Positions 28,269 through 36,903 of a stretch of 64,000 nucleotides of DNA are shown here, one piece after another; position 1 is the first letter of the stretch; each line of letters opens with the position of its first letter. Position numbers and translations under genes: made by a program. The DNA is from Komagataeibacter rhaeticus (GTDB taxonomy: Bacteria; Pseudomonadota; Alphaproteobacteria; Acetobacterales; Acetobacteraceae). Where the stretch lies: assembly GCF_003207855.1 (NCBI RefSeq), contig NZ_NKTZ01000002.1, positions 372,001 to 436,000 on the forward strand, written 5' to 3'. The notes beneath the pieces were generated by a model, which searched no databases, was not told the DNA's origin, and saw only the letters and a program-made list of their open reading frames with translations.

Positions 28269-29444
28269 CTAACGGGCAAAGCCTATGGTCGCCTTCTGCA
28301 CGGGACGGGTAAAGGCGATCCGGCCGCTTCTGGGTTTCCACAGCGTGGCACGGATCTGGTATTCGATGATCGCCCTCAGGTTACGGATGTTGGGATTTGC
28401 CAGGTAAGCCTGCCTGATCTCGTCCATGTCAGGTACAAAATCGTAATTCCCCAGATTGTAGCATGCCTTCACATCATTGATGACATGGGGCACGATCCGC
28501 TCCAGATCGTTCACGCCAGGTGGCTGTATTGTCACCATCCTCACGCGCGTCATCATCGGTTCGGGCATGGTGTCAACGCTGTTGGCCGTCAGGATATAGG
28601 ACAGATAGCCCAGGTTGATGGTTTCCTGCAGGCAGTTGTCCTTGTGCACACGGGCGGTCTGCTGTTCCAGCAATGGCAGGAGTGCCGCATACGGGTCGCC
28701 GCCACGGTGGTCGGTCATCATCTTCTCCACTTCGTCGAGAAGGATCACGTTGTTGACGACCTTAGTCTTCCTGAATGTTTCGGCATAGAAGCCCGGTCGT
28801 GATTCGGAATAGCCCTGTTCCGAACCCTGAAGGGCCATGCCGCCGCTCATTCCCCCACAGGAGAGCATGTCAAAACCCGCATTGCACAGGCTGGCAACCC
28901 GCATGGCAAAGCGCGTCTTGCCGATACCGGGGGGGCCATCAAGCAGCAGCGGCGGGAAATAGACCGGCCCCTGCCCAAGCCGGGCCATGCTGACGAACGA
29001 GCATATGTAGTCCAGCGCCTCCACGAAATTGGGGAACTCAGCGCTCAGTGTATCGAAGATGAACTCCGCGCTGTTGGTGACGGGCTGGATTGGCAGGGGA
29101 TCGAGCAGAAAGGCGTAGCGCAGCAGCAGCCGTTCGTTTTCATGGAATCCGGCATCGCTTTCCAGCGGGGCGCAGACAGGCAGGGGCTGAAAGGTGGAAC
29201 TGCCCCCGCCCGCTTCCTCCGCTGCCGTGCGGGCATCAGGATTGTACCAGAAATCATCCAGCGGCGTGGGCAGCGGCGCCTTTTCCGCGGCCAGAGCGGG
29301 AGGATTCGTGCTGTCGGGGGCCTGGCCGGTTCCTGCCGCGGGACGCTCCCTGAAACAGAAGTCATCCACATCGAAAAACGGAACCATATCCGCTTTCAGG
29401 GGGAGGGTGCTGGTAGTATCGGGGGTATGGCTTGCATCCGCCAT
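28269..29444 (-). CDS. AAA+ ATPase with a Lon/ClpX-like core
   Basis: The 391-residue protein has a Pro/Ala-rich acidic N-terminal tail (residues 1-95), then an AAA+ module with Walker A GPPGIGKT (170-177), Walker B VILLDEVEKM (233-242), a sensor-1 SYILTANS and an arginine-finger-like MTRVRMV. This arrangement resembles Lon or ClpX, but no protease domain or zinc finger is present. It could unfold or remodel a partner encoded elsewhere. It is alone on its strand between crcB and the LacI regulator and starts about 270 bases from the latter. Confidence 0.85.
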   Translation of the reverse strand: MADASHTPDTTSTLPLKADMVPFFDVDDFCFRERPAAGTGQAPDSTNPPALAAEKAPLPTPLDDFWYNPDARTAAEEAGGGSSTFQPLPVCAPLESDAGFHENERLLLRYAFLLDPLPIQPVTNSAEFIFDTLSAEFPNFVEALDYICSFVSMARLGQGPVYFPPLLLDGPPGIGKTRFAMRVASLCNAGFDMLSCGGMSGGMALQGSEQGYSESRPGFYAETFRKTKVVNNVILLDEVEKMMTDHRGGDPYAALLPLLEQQTARVHKDNCLQETINLGYLSYILTANSVDTMPEPMMTRVRMVTIQPPGVNDLERIVPHVINDVKACYNLGNYDFVPDMDEIRQAYLANPNIRNLRAIIEYQIRATLWKPRSGRIAFTRPVQKATIGFAR

Positions 29445-29715
29445 GGGCGACTCCGCAAAGTGAATGAATAGGGATTAAGGCCCCTACACAACCTTTGATA
29501 GCGCTTCACCATCGGGCATACAGCTTTCCGAAGAAAGACAAGTCCATTCAAGGACCAGTCTTCCTTATACAGACCCTGACCTCAAAATAAAATTAAATCG
29601 TGTTCATGTGTGCCCCGCGCATGCCACGCGCCATGCCCCCTGCCTGAAACCATGGTGCCATGATGCGCAAGACGGTAGACTTGCCCGGAACCATGACAGG
29701 CAGGAGCAGACCATC

Positions 29716-30726
29716 ATTCGCGCCGTTACCTCCACTGATGTCGCACGGATGGCAGGGGTATCCCAGTCGGCGGTATCGCGGGCCTTTTCCCCCACGGCCA
29801 GCATTTCGGCCCGGACACGGCAGAAGGTGCTGGCCGCCGCGGCCAGTCTTGGCTACCGCCCCAACCGTATCCCGGCCATCATGCTTTCAGGCCGGTCATA
29901 CATGGTGGGCGTGGTGATCGGCGGGCTGCAGAATCCGTTTTACGCCACCGCGCTGGAGCAGCTTGCAACGGCGCTGCGTGAAAACGGGCTTCAGGTCATG
30001 CTCATGCATGTGGAAGACGCCGTAACCCTTGATAGCGCGCTGGACCAGTTGGTCAGCTACCGGATCGACGCGGTTGTCACATCGCTTGCAATCGGATCGG
30101 ACACCGTTGTCCGGGCACTGTCGCAACTGGGGATTCCGGTCGTCTGCTTCAATTCATCACGGGTGGGACCATGGATTTCAACCGTGAATTCCAACAACCA
30201 CGGGGCCGGCCTGACAGCAGCCCGCCTGCTGGCCCACAACGGGATACGATATCCGGTCTGGCTGACCGGCCCCGTCCGGAACGCGGCCTCACGCGCACGG
30301 GGCGAAGGCTTCCGGCAGGGATTGCATGACGCGGGCAGCCCCCCTGCCGCGCTGAGCGTGCTGCAGGGTGATGATACCTATGACAGCGGATACGACGCCA
30401 TTGCCCGCCTGAAAAAACGCGGCGTCCGGCCGGATGGAATCTTTGCCAGCAATGACATGATGGCCTGTGGCGCGATTGACGCGCTGCGCGAATGCATGGG
30501 CCTGCACTGCCCCCGTGACGTGATCATCCTTGGCTATGACAATATTCCGCAGGCGGCATGGCGCAGCTATGACCTGACATCCTTCAGCCAGCACACCGAA
30601 CATATGGTTGCCCGCACCATGGAACTGCTGGACGAAGCCCTGGCAACACAGGACACGCCGCTTTCGCGCACATATGTCGTTGACGCCCAGTTGATCGAAC
30701 GCGGCAGCACGGGCTGCGCGCCCTGA
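29716..30726 (+). CDS. LacI-family transcriptional repressor, probable non-ATG start
   Basis: The protein carries a LacI helix-turn-helix (VTSTDVARMAGVSQSAVSRAFS) followed by the PurR-like hinge and a periplasmic-binding-protein sugar domain (VGVVIGGLQNPFYATALEQL to ILGYDNIPQAAWRSYDLTS). The helix-turn-helix begins only a few residues after the reading frame has two Ile codons, ATC 29713 and ATT 29716, preceded by AGGAG at 29702-29706. No ATG, GTG or TTG occurs in frame between GTG 29608 and ATG 29749, and the latter would cut into the DNA-binding helix. I therefore place the start at ATT 29716, with GTG 29608 as the alternative. It precedes the aroE-like gene. Confidence 0.88.
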   Translation: MRAVTSTDVARMAGVSQSAVSRAFSPTASISARTRQKVLAAAASLGYRPNRIPAIMLSGRSYMVGVVIGGLQNPFYATALEQLATALRENGLQVMLMHVEDAVTLDSALDQLVSYRIDAVVTSLAIGSDTVVRALSQLGIPVVCFNSSRVGPWISTVNSNNHGAGLTAARLLAHNGIRYPVWLTGPVRNAASRARGEGFRQGLHDAGSPPAALSVLQGDDTYDSGYDAIARLKKRGVRPDGIFASNDMMACGAIDALRECMGLHCPRDVIILGYDNIPQAAWRSYDLTSFSQHTEHMVARTMELLDEALATQDTPLSRTYVVDAQLIERGSTGCAP

Positions 30727-30766
30727 ACGATTAGGGCTTACACCCTGATGTGAAAAGCGTGTTGTT

Positions 30767-30782
30767 TTGCATAGCTATGCAA
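30767..30782. promoter_or_regulatory. Perfect 16-bp palindrome before the shikimate dehydrogenase gene
   Basis: TTGCATAGCTATGCAA is fully self-complementary and lies 24 bases before the aroE-like ATG and 40 bases after the LacI stop. It is the best candidate operator for the adjacent LacI-type repressor. Confidence 0.65.
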
Positions 30783-30806
30783 TCTTTCATCTGTCAGGAC
30801 CGCCGT

Positions 30807-31670
30807 ATGAGCAACCAGAATTTCCGCAGCATCCTTACCGGTTCATTTTCCACACCCTGTGCGGACAACCCGACCGTCGCCATGATCGAGGCCGCCTACC
30901 ACCATGCCGGGATCGATGCGCGCTACATCAACTGCGATGTCAGCGCCGCGCATCTGGCCGCCGCCGTAAAGGGCGCCGTGGCCATGGAATGGGTGGGCTT
31001 CAACTGCTCCCTGCCCCACAAGGTCGCGGTCATCGACCATCTGGACGAACTGGCGCAGGCCGCGCGGATCATTGGCGCGGTGAACTGTGTCACCATCCGG
31101 GATGGCAGGCTGATCGGCAACAATACGGATGGCAAGGGATTCCTGGCTTCGCTGCGCGATGTGACCGACCCGGCAGGCAAAAAGGTTTTCCTGCTGGGGG
31201 CCGGTGGCGCCGCGCGGGCCATTGCGGTGGAACTGGGTCTGGCAGGTACCGCGCACATAACGGTTGCCAACCGTGACCCGGAAAAAGCCGAGGCCATTGC
31301 CGCCCTGGTGCGGGACAATACCGGAAGTGCCGCCACGGGCTGCCCATGGGTGGGCAAGGCCCGCATTCCCGAAGGGACGGATATCGTCATCAACGCCACA
31401 TCGGTGGGTCTGGGTGACGGGCAGGCCATGCCGGAGGTTGATCTGGATACGCTGGCGCACGGGCAGATCGTGGCGGATGTCATCCCCAATCCCCCCCGGA
31501 CCCGTTTCCTGCGTGAAGCCCGCGCGCGTGGCTGCACGCCGCTTGATGGCCTGGGCATGCTGGTCAATCAGGGTGTGATCGGCGTGGAATTATGGCTTGG
31601 AAAAACGCTTGATGCAGGCGTGATGCAACAGACCCTGCGCGACATATTCGGCGCATCCGACACGGACTGA
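30807..31670 (+). CDS. Shikimate/quinate dehydrogenase-family oxidoreductase
   Basis: The 287-residue cytosolic enzyme has the AroE fold: an N-terminal substrate domain and an NAD(P)-binding domain with FLLGAGGAARAIAVEL (residues 128-144). The catalytic pair is present, Lys72 in SLPHK and Asp108 in NNTDGKGF. The usual SxS substrate clamp at the N-terminus reads GSFSTPCADNPT, so it is a divergent member rather than housekeeping AroE; it may act on quinate, shikimate or a sugar-like analogue. ATG 30807 follows a CAGGAC site. It lies between a LacI regulator and a sugar-porter-type transporter, suggesting catabolism of a cyclic polyol or sugar. Confidence 0.88.
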   Translation: MSNQNFRSILTGSFSTPCADNPTVAMIEAAYHHAGIDARYINCDVSAAHLAAAVKGAVAMEWVGFNCSLPHKVAVIDHLDELAQAARIIGAVNCVTIRDGRLIGNNTDGKGFLASLRDVTDPAGKKVFLLGAGGAARAIAVELGLAGTAHITVANRDPEKAEAIAALVRDNTGSAATGCPWVGKARIPEGTDIVINATSVGLGDGQAMPEVDLDTLAHGQIVADVIPNPPRTRFLREARARGCTPLDGLGMLVNQGVIGVELWLGKTLDAGVMQQTLRDIFGASDTD

Positions 31671-31706
31671 CCCGCAGCCCCACCACAGGGAAAAGGAAAT
31701 CCCGGC

Positions 31707-33182
31707 ATGCCATCCATCCCGGACATCCCGGCCACGACCCGTGACCATACGCATGAACGTGCCCTGTCCGCCCTTGCGGCCCTGGTGCACCGGGGGGACC
31801 AGACCCTGTCGGCCCGCCGGTATGTATCCATTGCCGCTGCCGTGGCCGCCGTGGGGGGGCTGCTGTTCGGGTATGATACCGGGATCATCGCCTCCGCCCT
31901 GATCTTCGTGACACAGACGTTTTCCCTATCAACCGCGGGGCAGGAATGGGTGGCGGCGGCGCTGAACATCGGGGCGATCTTCGGTGCCCTGCTCAGTGGT
32001 CCCGTATCGGACCGCTGGGGGCGCAGGCCGGCCATCATGGTGGCGGCGGGCATATTCATTGCGGCATCACTGGGGTGCGGGCTTGCGCCGGATGTCGGCA
32101 CCCTTATCGCCGCGCGCCTGTGGCTGGGGGCGGCGATTGGCGCAACCACCCAGATCGTGCCGGTCTATGTGGCTGAACTGGCCCCGGCATCCCGGCGTGG
32201 GGGGCTGGTCTCGCTGTTCCAGCTTGTCTTTTCGCTGGGGCTGCTTCTGGCTTTCTTTGTGGGATATGAACTGTCCGGCAGCGCGGAATCCTGGCGGTCC
32301 ATGTTCATGCTGGGGGCCATACCCGCCATCCTGCTGGCCCTTGGCATGCTTTTCCTGCCGGAAAGCCCGCGCTGGCTGCTGCATCATGAACGTGAACGGC
32401 ATGCCGTCTCGATCCTGTACAGACTGCGGGGGCACAAGGACCTTGTCCGTCAGGAACTGGATGATGTCCTGACCGTGGATGCGGATGCGACCACCGGCGC
32501 CGGCGGCTTCAGCCTGAAGCAGCGCTGGATCCGCCCTGCCCTGGTTGCCGCACTGGGGATTGCAGCCTTCTCCCAGCTGTCCGGCCCCAATGTCATTGTC
32601 TATTACGCGCCCATCATCCTGTCACAGGCCGGGCTTGGACATTCGGCGGCATTGCTGACATCGGTTTCGGTCGGTGTCACATCAACCATCACAACGGCGA
32701 TGGGCATTGCCCTGATCGACCGGATCGGCCGGCGGCGCATGATGCTGTACATGCTGCCGGTCGCAGCCCTGTCGCTGTTCGTGCTGGGGGCGGTCTTTCT
32801 CAGTCCGGCACCGCTGTCGGGCATGCGGCTGGTCCTTATGGTGCTGTCCCTTCTGGGCTATATCTTCTTCAACTTCGGTTCCCTGTCCGTGGCGGTCTGG
32901 CTGATCGCGGCCGAAGTCTTTCCGCTGTTCGTACGCAGCAAGGCCATGGGCATGGCCAGTGCGACGGTGTGGCTGTCCGATACGCTTGTCTCGCTCGTCA
33001 CACTGTCACTGGTGCAGGCACTGGGCACGACGGGCACGTTCTGGCTGTTTGGCCTCGTAAACGTCGCCGCCTTCGCCTTCGTTTGGCGATATGTGCCTGA
33101 AACGGCCGGCACCACGCTGGAAGGGATTGAAAGCGCGCTGAGATCCGGCAATTTCTACCGGAGCATCCGCAAAGGCCGGTAG
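31707..33182 (+). CDS. MFS sugar-porter family transporter
   Basis: The 491-residue inner-membrane protein has twelve helices and the sugar-porter signatures: GGLLFGYDTGIIASALIF in helix 1, SDRWGRRPAIMV between helices 2 and 3, PESPRWLL after helix 6, DRIGRRRMML between 8 and 9, and PETAGTTLEGIE after helix 12. Such proteins import hexoses, pentoses, inositols or related polyols with protons. It is 36 bases after the shikimate dehydrogenase-like gene and is probably co-transcribed, making its substrate likely the precursor for that enzyme. Confidence 0.92.
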   Translation: MPSIPDIPATTRDHTHERALSALAALVHRGDQTLSARRYVSIAAAVAAVGGLLFGYDTGIIASALIFVTQTFSLSTAGQEWVAAALNIGAIFGALLSGPVSDRWGRRPAIMVAAGIFIAASLGCGLAPDVGTLIAARLWLGAAIGATTQIVPVYVAELAPASRRGGLVSLFQLVFSLGLLLAFFVGYELSGSAESWRSMFMLGAIPAILLALGMLFLPESPRWLLHHERERHAVSILYRLRGHKDLVRQELDDVLTVDADATTGAGGFSLKQRWIRPALVAALGIAAFSQLSGPNVIVYYAPIILSQAGLGHSAALLTSVSVGVTSTITTAMGIALIDRIGRRRMMLYMLPVAALSLFVLGAVFLSPAPLSGMRLVLMVLSLLGYIFFNFGSLSVAVWLIAAEVFPLFVRSKAMGMASATVWLSDTLVSLVTLSLVQALGTTGTFWLFGLVNVAAFAFVWRYVPETAGTTLEGIESALRSGNFYRSIRKGR

Positions 33183-33313
33183 CAGGCACGCCCATGTTCC
33201 TGACCGAGCGTAAGGGAACTGGCCGAAGCAGCGGCAGCGCCCCGGCGGGCATGATGCCGGCGCGGGGCATGGAAGCTGCGGGCAGGATACCCTGTGATCA
33301 CAGGGCAGTTCCT

Positions 33314-33390
33314 GGAGAAGCTTTTTTCAGGACGCTTCCGGGAACGTCGCCTTTCCGGAAAAAGGCGACACCCGAAAACTTTCATACCTT
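33314..33390 (+). repeat. Intergenic hairpin repeat, copy A
   Basis: An AAGCTT-containing half is followed by the stem GTCGCCTTT (33346-33354)/AAAGGCGAC (33361-33369) and the tail ACCCGAAAACTTT. It lies between the convergent stops of the sugar porter and a TonB receptor. Same family as copies B-E. Confidence 0.8.
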
Positions 33391-33420
33391 TCATAAAAGG
33401 ACTGTTCTGGAAACAGCCTT

Positions 33421-35796
33421 TTAGAATTCAAGTGACAGGGTGAAGTGATACACACGCGGCAGTCCCGCATACAGGGTGGAGGCCGCACCCGACGTGCCGC
33501 TGGGCGCGCCCGTGTAGACCGAGGCCCAGTAGCGCTCGTTCGTGGCATTGCTTACCCCGAAACGCGCGACCCACGGGAAGCGGGAAACATGGAAGGCATA
33601 CCGCGTGCCCAGATCCAGTGTTGTGTACGACCCGGTATGCAGCGTGTTGGTGATGTTGGCCGCACGGTTGCCGATGTAATGGACACTGGCATTGAAGGCC
33701 CAGCCCGACGCAAAGGCACCCAGTGACGCCGGCAGGCGGTAATCCAGCAGAAGATTGGCCTGCAGCGGGGCCGCACCGACAATTTCCTTGTTGTTGTAGG
33801 CAGCGGTCTTGCTGTTGACCAGTTCCGCATCCAGCCAGGTCATGCCCGCAAGAACGGAAAGGTTGGGCAGCACCTCACCCGAAATCTGGGCTTCCACACC
33901 ATAGTTGCGCTGCGTCCCGCCATATTCATAGGTCTGGCAGGTCGTCCCGCCCGAGCACGAGCCATTCGCCGCGGGGATATACATGGCATAGGGCGAGGTC
34001 ATGCGGAACCCGGCCACGTTGAACTGCATTTTCTGGAACCGCAGCTTGTAGCCGACTTCGTATTCTTCCGAATGCGCGACAGGCAGGGCAATGTTGGTAT
34101 TGGTATAGTATTTGCTGTTGGGGGTAACCGGACCCGCTTCAGCCGAGCGCCCATAGGTGAAATAGAGGGTCTGGTTCTGGGTTGGCTTGTACATGATGCT
34201 GGCTGTCGGGCTGAACGTCGCATTGGCCTGGAAGGTCCGCTTGAGCGGACTTGTGGCATTGAGCGCCCCCTTCTGGTCGATCCAGCTCCATGCCAGCGTA
34301 CCCATGACCGACCAGTGCTTGTTGATGCGCATCGTGTCGCCAATGATGAAGGACTGGCTCATGATGGAACTGGATTTGTAACGCCCGCTGTAATAGGGCT
34401 GCGTGCCGTTGGTCGGCGCGGCGCCATACATGCTGTATGTGCCAAGGCTCTGCGCCGATGTCAGGGCGGTTGTCGGGTTATAGTTCCCCATCATGTAACC
34501 ATTGGTGCCGATAACCAGATCATGCCGGAGCGGACCGGTACGGACACGGCCGTTGAAATAGGCCATGTTACTGCCAACACGGAAATCATCCGCCGTCGTC
34601 GTTGCCGTGGCTTTGGAGGTATAGATGCCCTCAAACCCCTGGGTCGCGCTCAGCGTATCGCTTATGCCGAAGGACTGGCGCATGGCATCCTGGTACAGCC
34701 CGCCGAGCGTGAAGCTCCAGTCCCTGTTGATCTGGTGCTTGATCTTGGCCAGGAAGGTATTGGTTTCCATGTTGTACCCGCTCCAGTCGGGCGCCAGGCT
34801 CTTGCCCAGATCCGGCGCTTCGGGCAGCTTCCCGCCAATACCGGTCGGGTTGGTGGCGGTACCGGCGGAAATACCAAAACCGGGCGCCATGCCGCGCTCG
34901 TCATAGGTATAGTGGCTGGCATCAAGCTCGATGACCGTTTTGGAATCAATATGGATATCAAAATCGGCGCTGACCATCTCACGCCGGATCCAGCTGCCCG
35001 GCGCATAGGCCGAACCATTGGCATGCAGCATGTTCAGGCGGTAGCCAAACCAGCCATTGCGGCCGATCCGGCCGGAAATATCGCCATTGACCGTGGGGGT
35101 GCCAATGGAATCCACACCGACCGAAAGCCGTTCGGTGCGGCGGTTGGTCGGGCGCTTGAGAGTATATTCAAACACGCCGGCCGGGTTTTCCGGCCCGTAC
35201 ATGGCCCCGGCCAGACCGTTGAGGACCTGCAGGTTGTCGACCCATTCCGCCGGATACGGGGTGGTGGAGACCACGTTCAGCCCGTCCAGACGGGAGTTGG
35301 AAACCACGTCGGCCTCAAACCCGCGGGACTGCGGGCGTGACGTGTTGGGATCACCACGGATTTCCAGCTGTACCGAAGGCAGGTATTCCGCCATGTCATT
35401 GATGTTGCGCAACTGCTGGTTGACCACGACATCATGCGTGACCCCCATGACGGAATAGGGCGTATCCAGCGTATCCCGGTTGCCCAGCGGGCCGAGATAG
35501 ATGTTCTTGTTCATGTATTTCGCGCCCGTGCCATCGGCCGCATGATGGCCGTGGACGGTTATTGTCTCACCATTGGAGCCATCGAGTATCCCGGCGATGG
35601 GGGCTGCGGTACCTGATGCGCCGGTGGTGGACGGACTGCTGGCCGGTTTTGCCGTGACGGGCTTTTTCACGGTGGTCTGGCCGTTTGTTGCGCCCTGCTG
35701 CCGTACGGATGCGGGCGTTGCCGCCAGCGCCGACGTGGTCAGCAGGAGAGCACCAAACGTAGTGGTCACCAGAAAGGTATGGGAACGGTCATGCAT
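33421..35796 (-). CDS. TonB-dependent siderophore-type outer-membrane receptor
   Basis: The 791-residue protein has a signal peptide (to ALAATP), a Pro/Thr/Ala-rich linker, a TonB-box-like ETITVHG near residue 78, a plug domain (YLPSVQLEIRGDPNTSRPQSRGFE and NGLAGAMYGPENPAGVFEYTLKRPT) and a 22-strand barrel ending in a terminal Phe (LSLEF). The plug pattern is that of ferric-siderophore receptors, but the ligand cannot be assigned. It is downstream of eutBC on the same strand, 336 bases away, and has an unusual AT-rich nested palindrome about 75-115 bases upstream of its start. Confidence 0.93.
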   Translation of the reverse strand: MHDRSHTFLVTTTFGALLLTTSALAATPASVRQQGATNGQTTVKKPVTAKPASSPSTTGASGTAAPIAGILDGSNGETITVHGHHAADGTGAKYMNKNIYLGPLGNRDTLDTPYSVMGVTHDVVVNQQLRNINDMAEYLPSVQLEIRGDPNTSRPQSRGFEADVVSNSRLDGLNVVSTTPYPAEWVDNLQVLNGLAGAMYGPENPAGVFEYTLKRPTNRRTERLSVGVDSIGTPTVNGDISGRIGRNGWFGYRLNMLHANGSAYAPGSWIRREMVSADFDIHIDSKTVIELDASHYTYDERGMAPGFGISAGTATNPTGIGGKLPEAPDLGKSLAPDWSGYNMETNTFLAKIKHQINRDWSFTLGGLYQDAMRQSFGISDTLSATQGFEGIYTSKATATTTADDFRVGSNMAYFNGRVRTGPLRHDLVIGTNGYMMGNYNPTTALTSAQSLGTYSMYGAAPTNGTQPYYSGRYKSSSIMSQSFIIGDTMRINKHWSVMGTLAWSWIDQKGALNATSPLKRTFQANATFSPTASIMYKPTQNQTLYFTYGRSAEAGPVTPNSKYYTNTNIALPVAHSEEYEVGYKLRFQKMQFNVAGFRMTSPYAMYIPAANGSCSGGTTCQTYEYGGTQRNYGVEAQISGEVLPNLSVLAGMTWLDAELVNSKTAAYNNKEIVGAAPLQANLLLDYRLPASLGAFASGWAFNASVHYIGNRAANITNTLHTGSYTTLDLGTRYAFHVSRFPWVARFGVSNATNERYWASVYTGAPSGTSGAASTLYAGLPRVYHFTLSLEF

Positions 35797-36132
35797 GGTT
35801 CAGATAGGCCCGGAATGTAAGCATCAAACATTAAAGAGTGGTTCCTTCTGCCCGGACGCATGCAGGATTGTCCATATATATCCATACATATATATGTATC
35901 TTTATGGATATAATCGGGAAGTGATGCCGGAAGAACACAATTGTACTGGCCCTGCCCGGCAGAGCTGCGGGCAATGGACCGCCCTATAGCGCATTCAGGG
36001 GGCACATCCGGCTAAAATCCCCTGTCCCATACCCGTTTCGGGCAGGCGGATGCGGCATGCCGTGGGCCGGAGTCAGTGCGGGTTTACCAGCCGGCCGCCC
36101 TGCGCATCAGCCACGCGCACCCGGATGCGCTT
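35797..36132. other. Gap between eutC and the TonB receptor
   Basis: Contains the AT-rich palindromic cluster at 35871-35912 and probably the receptor promoter. No gene or terminator with a T-run is evident. Confidence 0.6.
35871..35912. promoter_or_regulatory. Nested AT-rich palindromes upstream of a TonB receptor
   Basis: A perfect 16-base palindrome (35884-35899, core ACATATATATGT) sits between outer inverted arms TATATCCATA (35877-35886) and TATGGATATA (35903-35912). A further TCCATA lies at 35871. It does not fit a Fur-box consensus by eye. It may be a receptor operator or a cruciform-forming element. Confidence 0.6.
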
Positions 36133-36903
36133 TCATTCTTCCCGCCCGTCAGTGGCGACCGCCTTCTGATCCTGACCCGCGCCGTGTTCGATAATGCAGG
36201 TTTCGTCCTTCAGGTTGACACCGCTGTAGCCTCTCATGCGGGCCGTCTTCAGCAACCACGCCAGGCTGTTCGCGGCGGCCATGGCGGACAGGCCGCCATG
36301 GCCATGGATGTTGGAAATGCAGTTCCGTCCCGAATCACGCATGCCCACATGCGGGTTCCATGTCATGTACAGGCTCATGCTTTCAGCACATCGCAGGCCC
36401 GGACGCTCCCCGATCATCATCACCACGCAGCGCGCGCCCAGGCAGGTTGCGATTTCATCGCCCAAGGCCACCCGGGCCCTGTGCGCCACAACCAGCGGGG
36501 CGATGCGCCAGTCCGCAAGCAGGGGGCGCACCACCGCCAGCACCGCCGCCCCCTGCCGCTCCGCCGCCATGGCCGACAGTCCATCGGCAATGACAAACAC
36601 GACATCATACTGCCCATGCGGCAGGCGCTCCCGGCCTGCGGCGGACAACTGCCGCCCGAGATCGGGCCTGCGCACGTATTCCGCGCGGTCCGCTGCCTGG
36701 CTTTCAACCTCGATACAGGGCTGCGGCAGGTTCAGGCGGCGGGCATCCAGCGTGGCCGATACCGCATGACGCGCGCGGACATGGGCAAACTGGAACTCAC
36801 GCACGGCCGCGCCGGAAATCGTGTTGCCCGCACGGGCCAGCCCGATCCGGGCCGAGGTCCGCGCCCGCAGGCTCTGCCATGAGACGGGAGGATCATCAGT
36901 CAT
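36133..36903 (-). CDS. eutC: Ethanolamine ammonia-lyase small subunit
   Basis: EutC forms, with EutB, the adenosylcobalamin-dependent enzyme that splits ethanolamine into acetaldehyde and ammonia. The 256-residue protein has family blocks TSARIGLARAGNTI, VFVIADGLSAMA, the cobalamin-region GERPGLRCAESMSLYMTWNPH and SNIHGHGGLSAMAAA. It is near the length of short EutC forms (E. coli is longer by an N-terminal extension). Its start overlaps the eutB stop by 8 bases, so the pair is translationally coupled. No EutA reactivase or microcompartment gene is in the window. Confidence 0.96.
   Translation of the reverse strand: MTDDPPVSWQSLRARTSARIGLARAGNTISGAAVREFQFAHVRARHAVSATLDARRLNLPQPCIEVESQAADRAEYVRRPDLGRQLSAAGRERLPHGQYDVVFVIADGLSAMAAERQGAAVLAVVRPLLADWRIAPLVVAHRARVALGDEIATCLGARCVVMMIGERPGLRCAESMSLYMTWNPHVGMRDSGRNCISNIHGHGGLSAMAAANSLAWLLKTARMRGYSGVNLKDETCIIEHGAGQDQKAVATDGREE

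Noticed and set aside
29496..29510. TGATAGCGCTTCACC as a LacI operator upstream of the LacI gene
   Set aside because: The AGCGCT core is symmetric but the flanks are not; too weak to call beside the perfect palindrome at 30767.
35871..35912. AT palindrome as a Fur box
   Set aside because: It lacks the GATAAT-type hexamers of the Fur consensus, so I list it only as an unassigned element.
36076..36882. 268-codon plus-strand frame opposite eutC
   Set aside because: Antisense shadow of a clear EutC.
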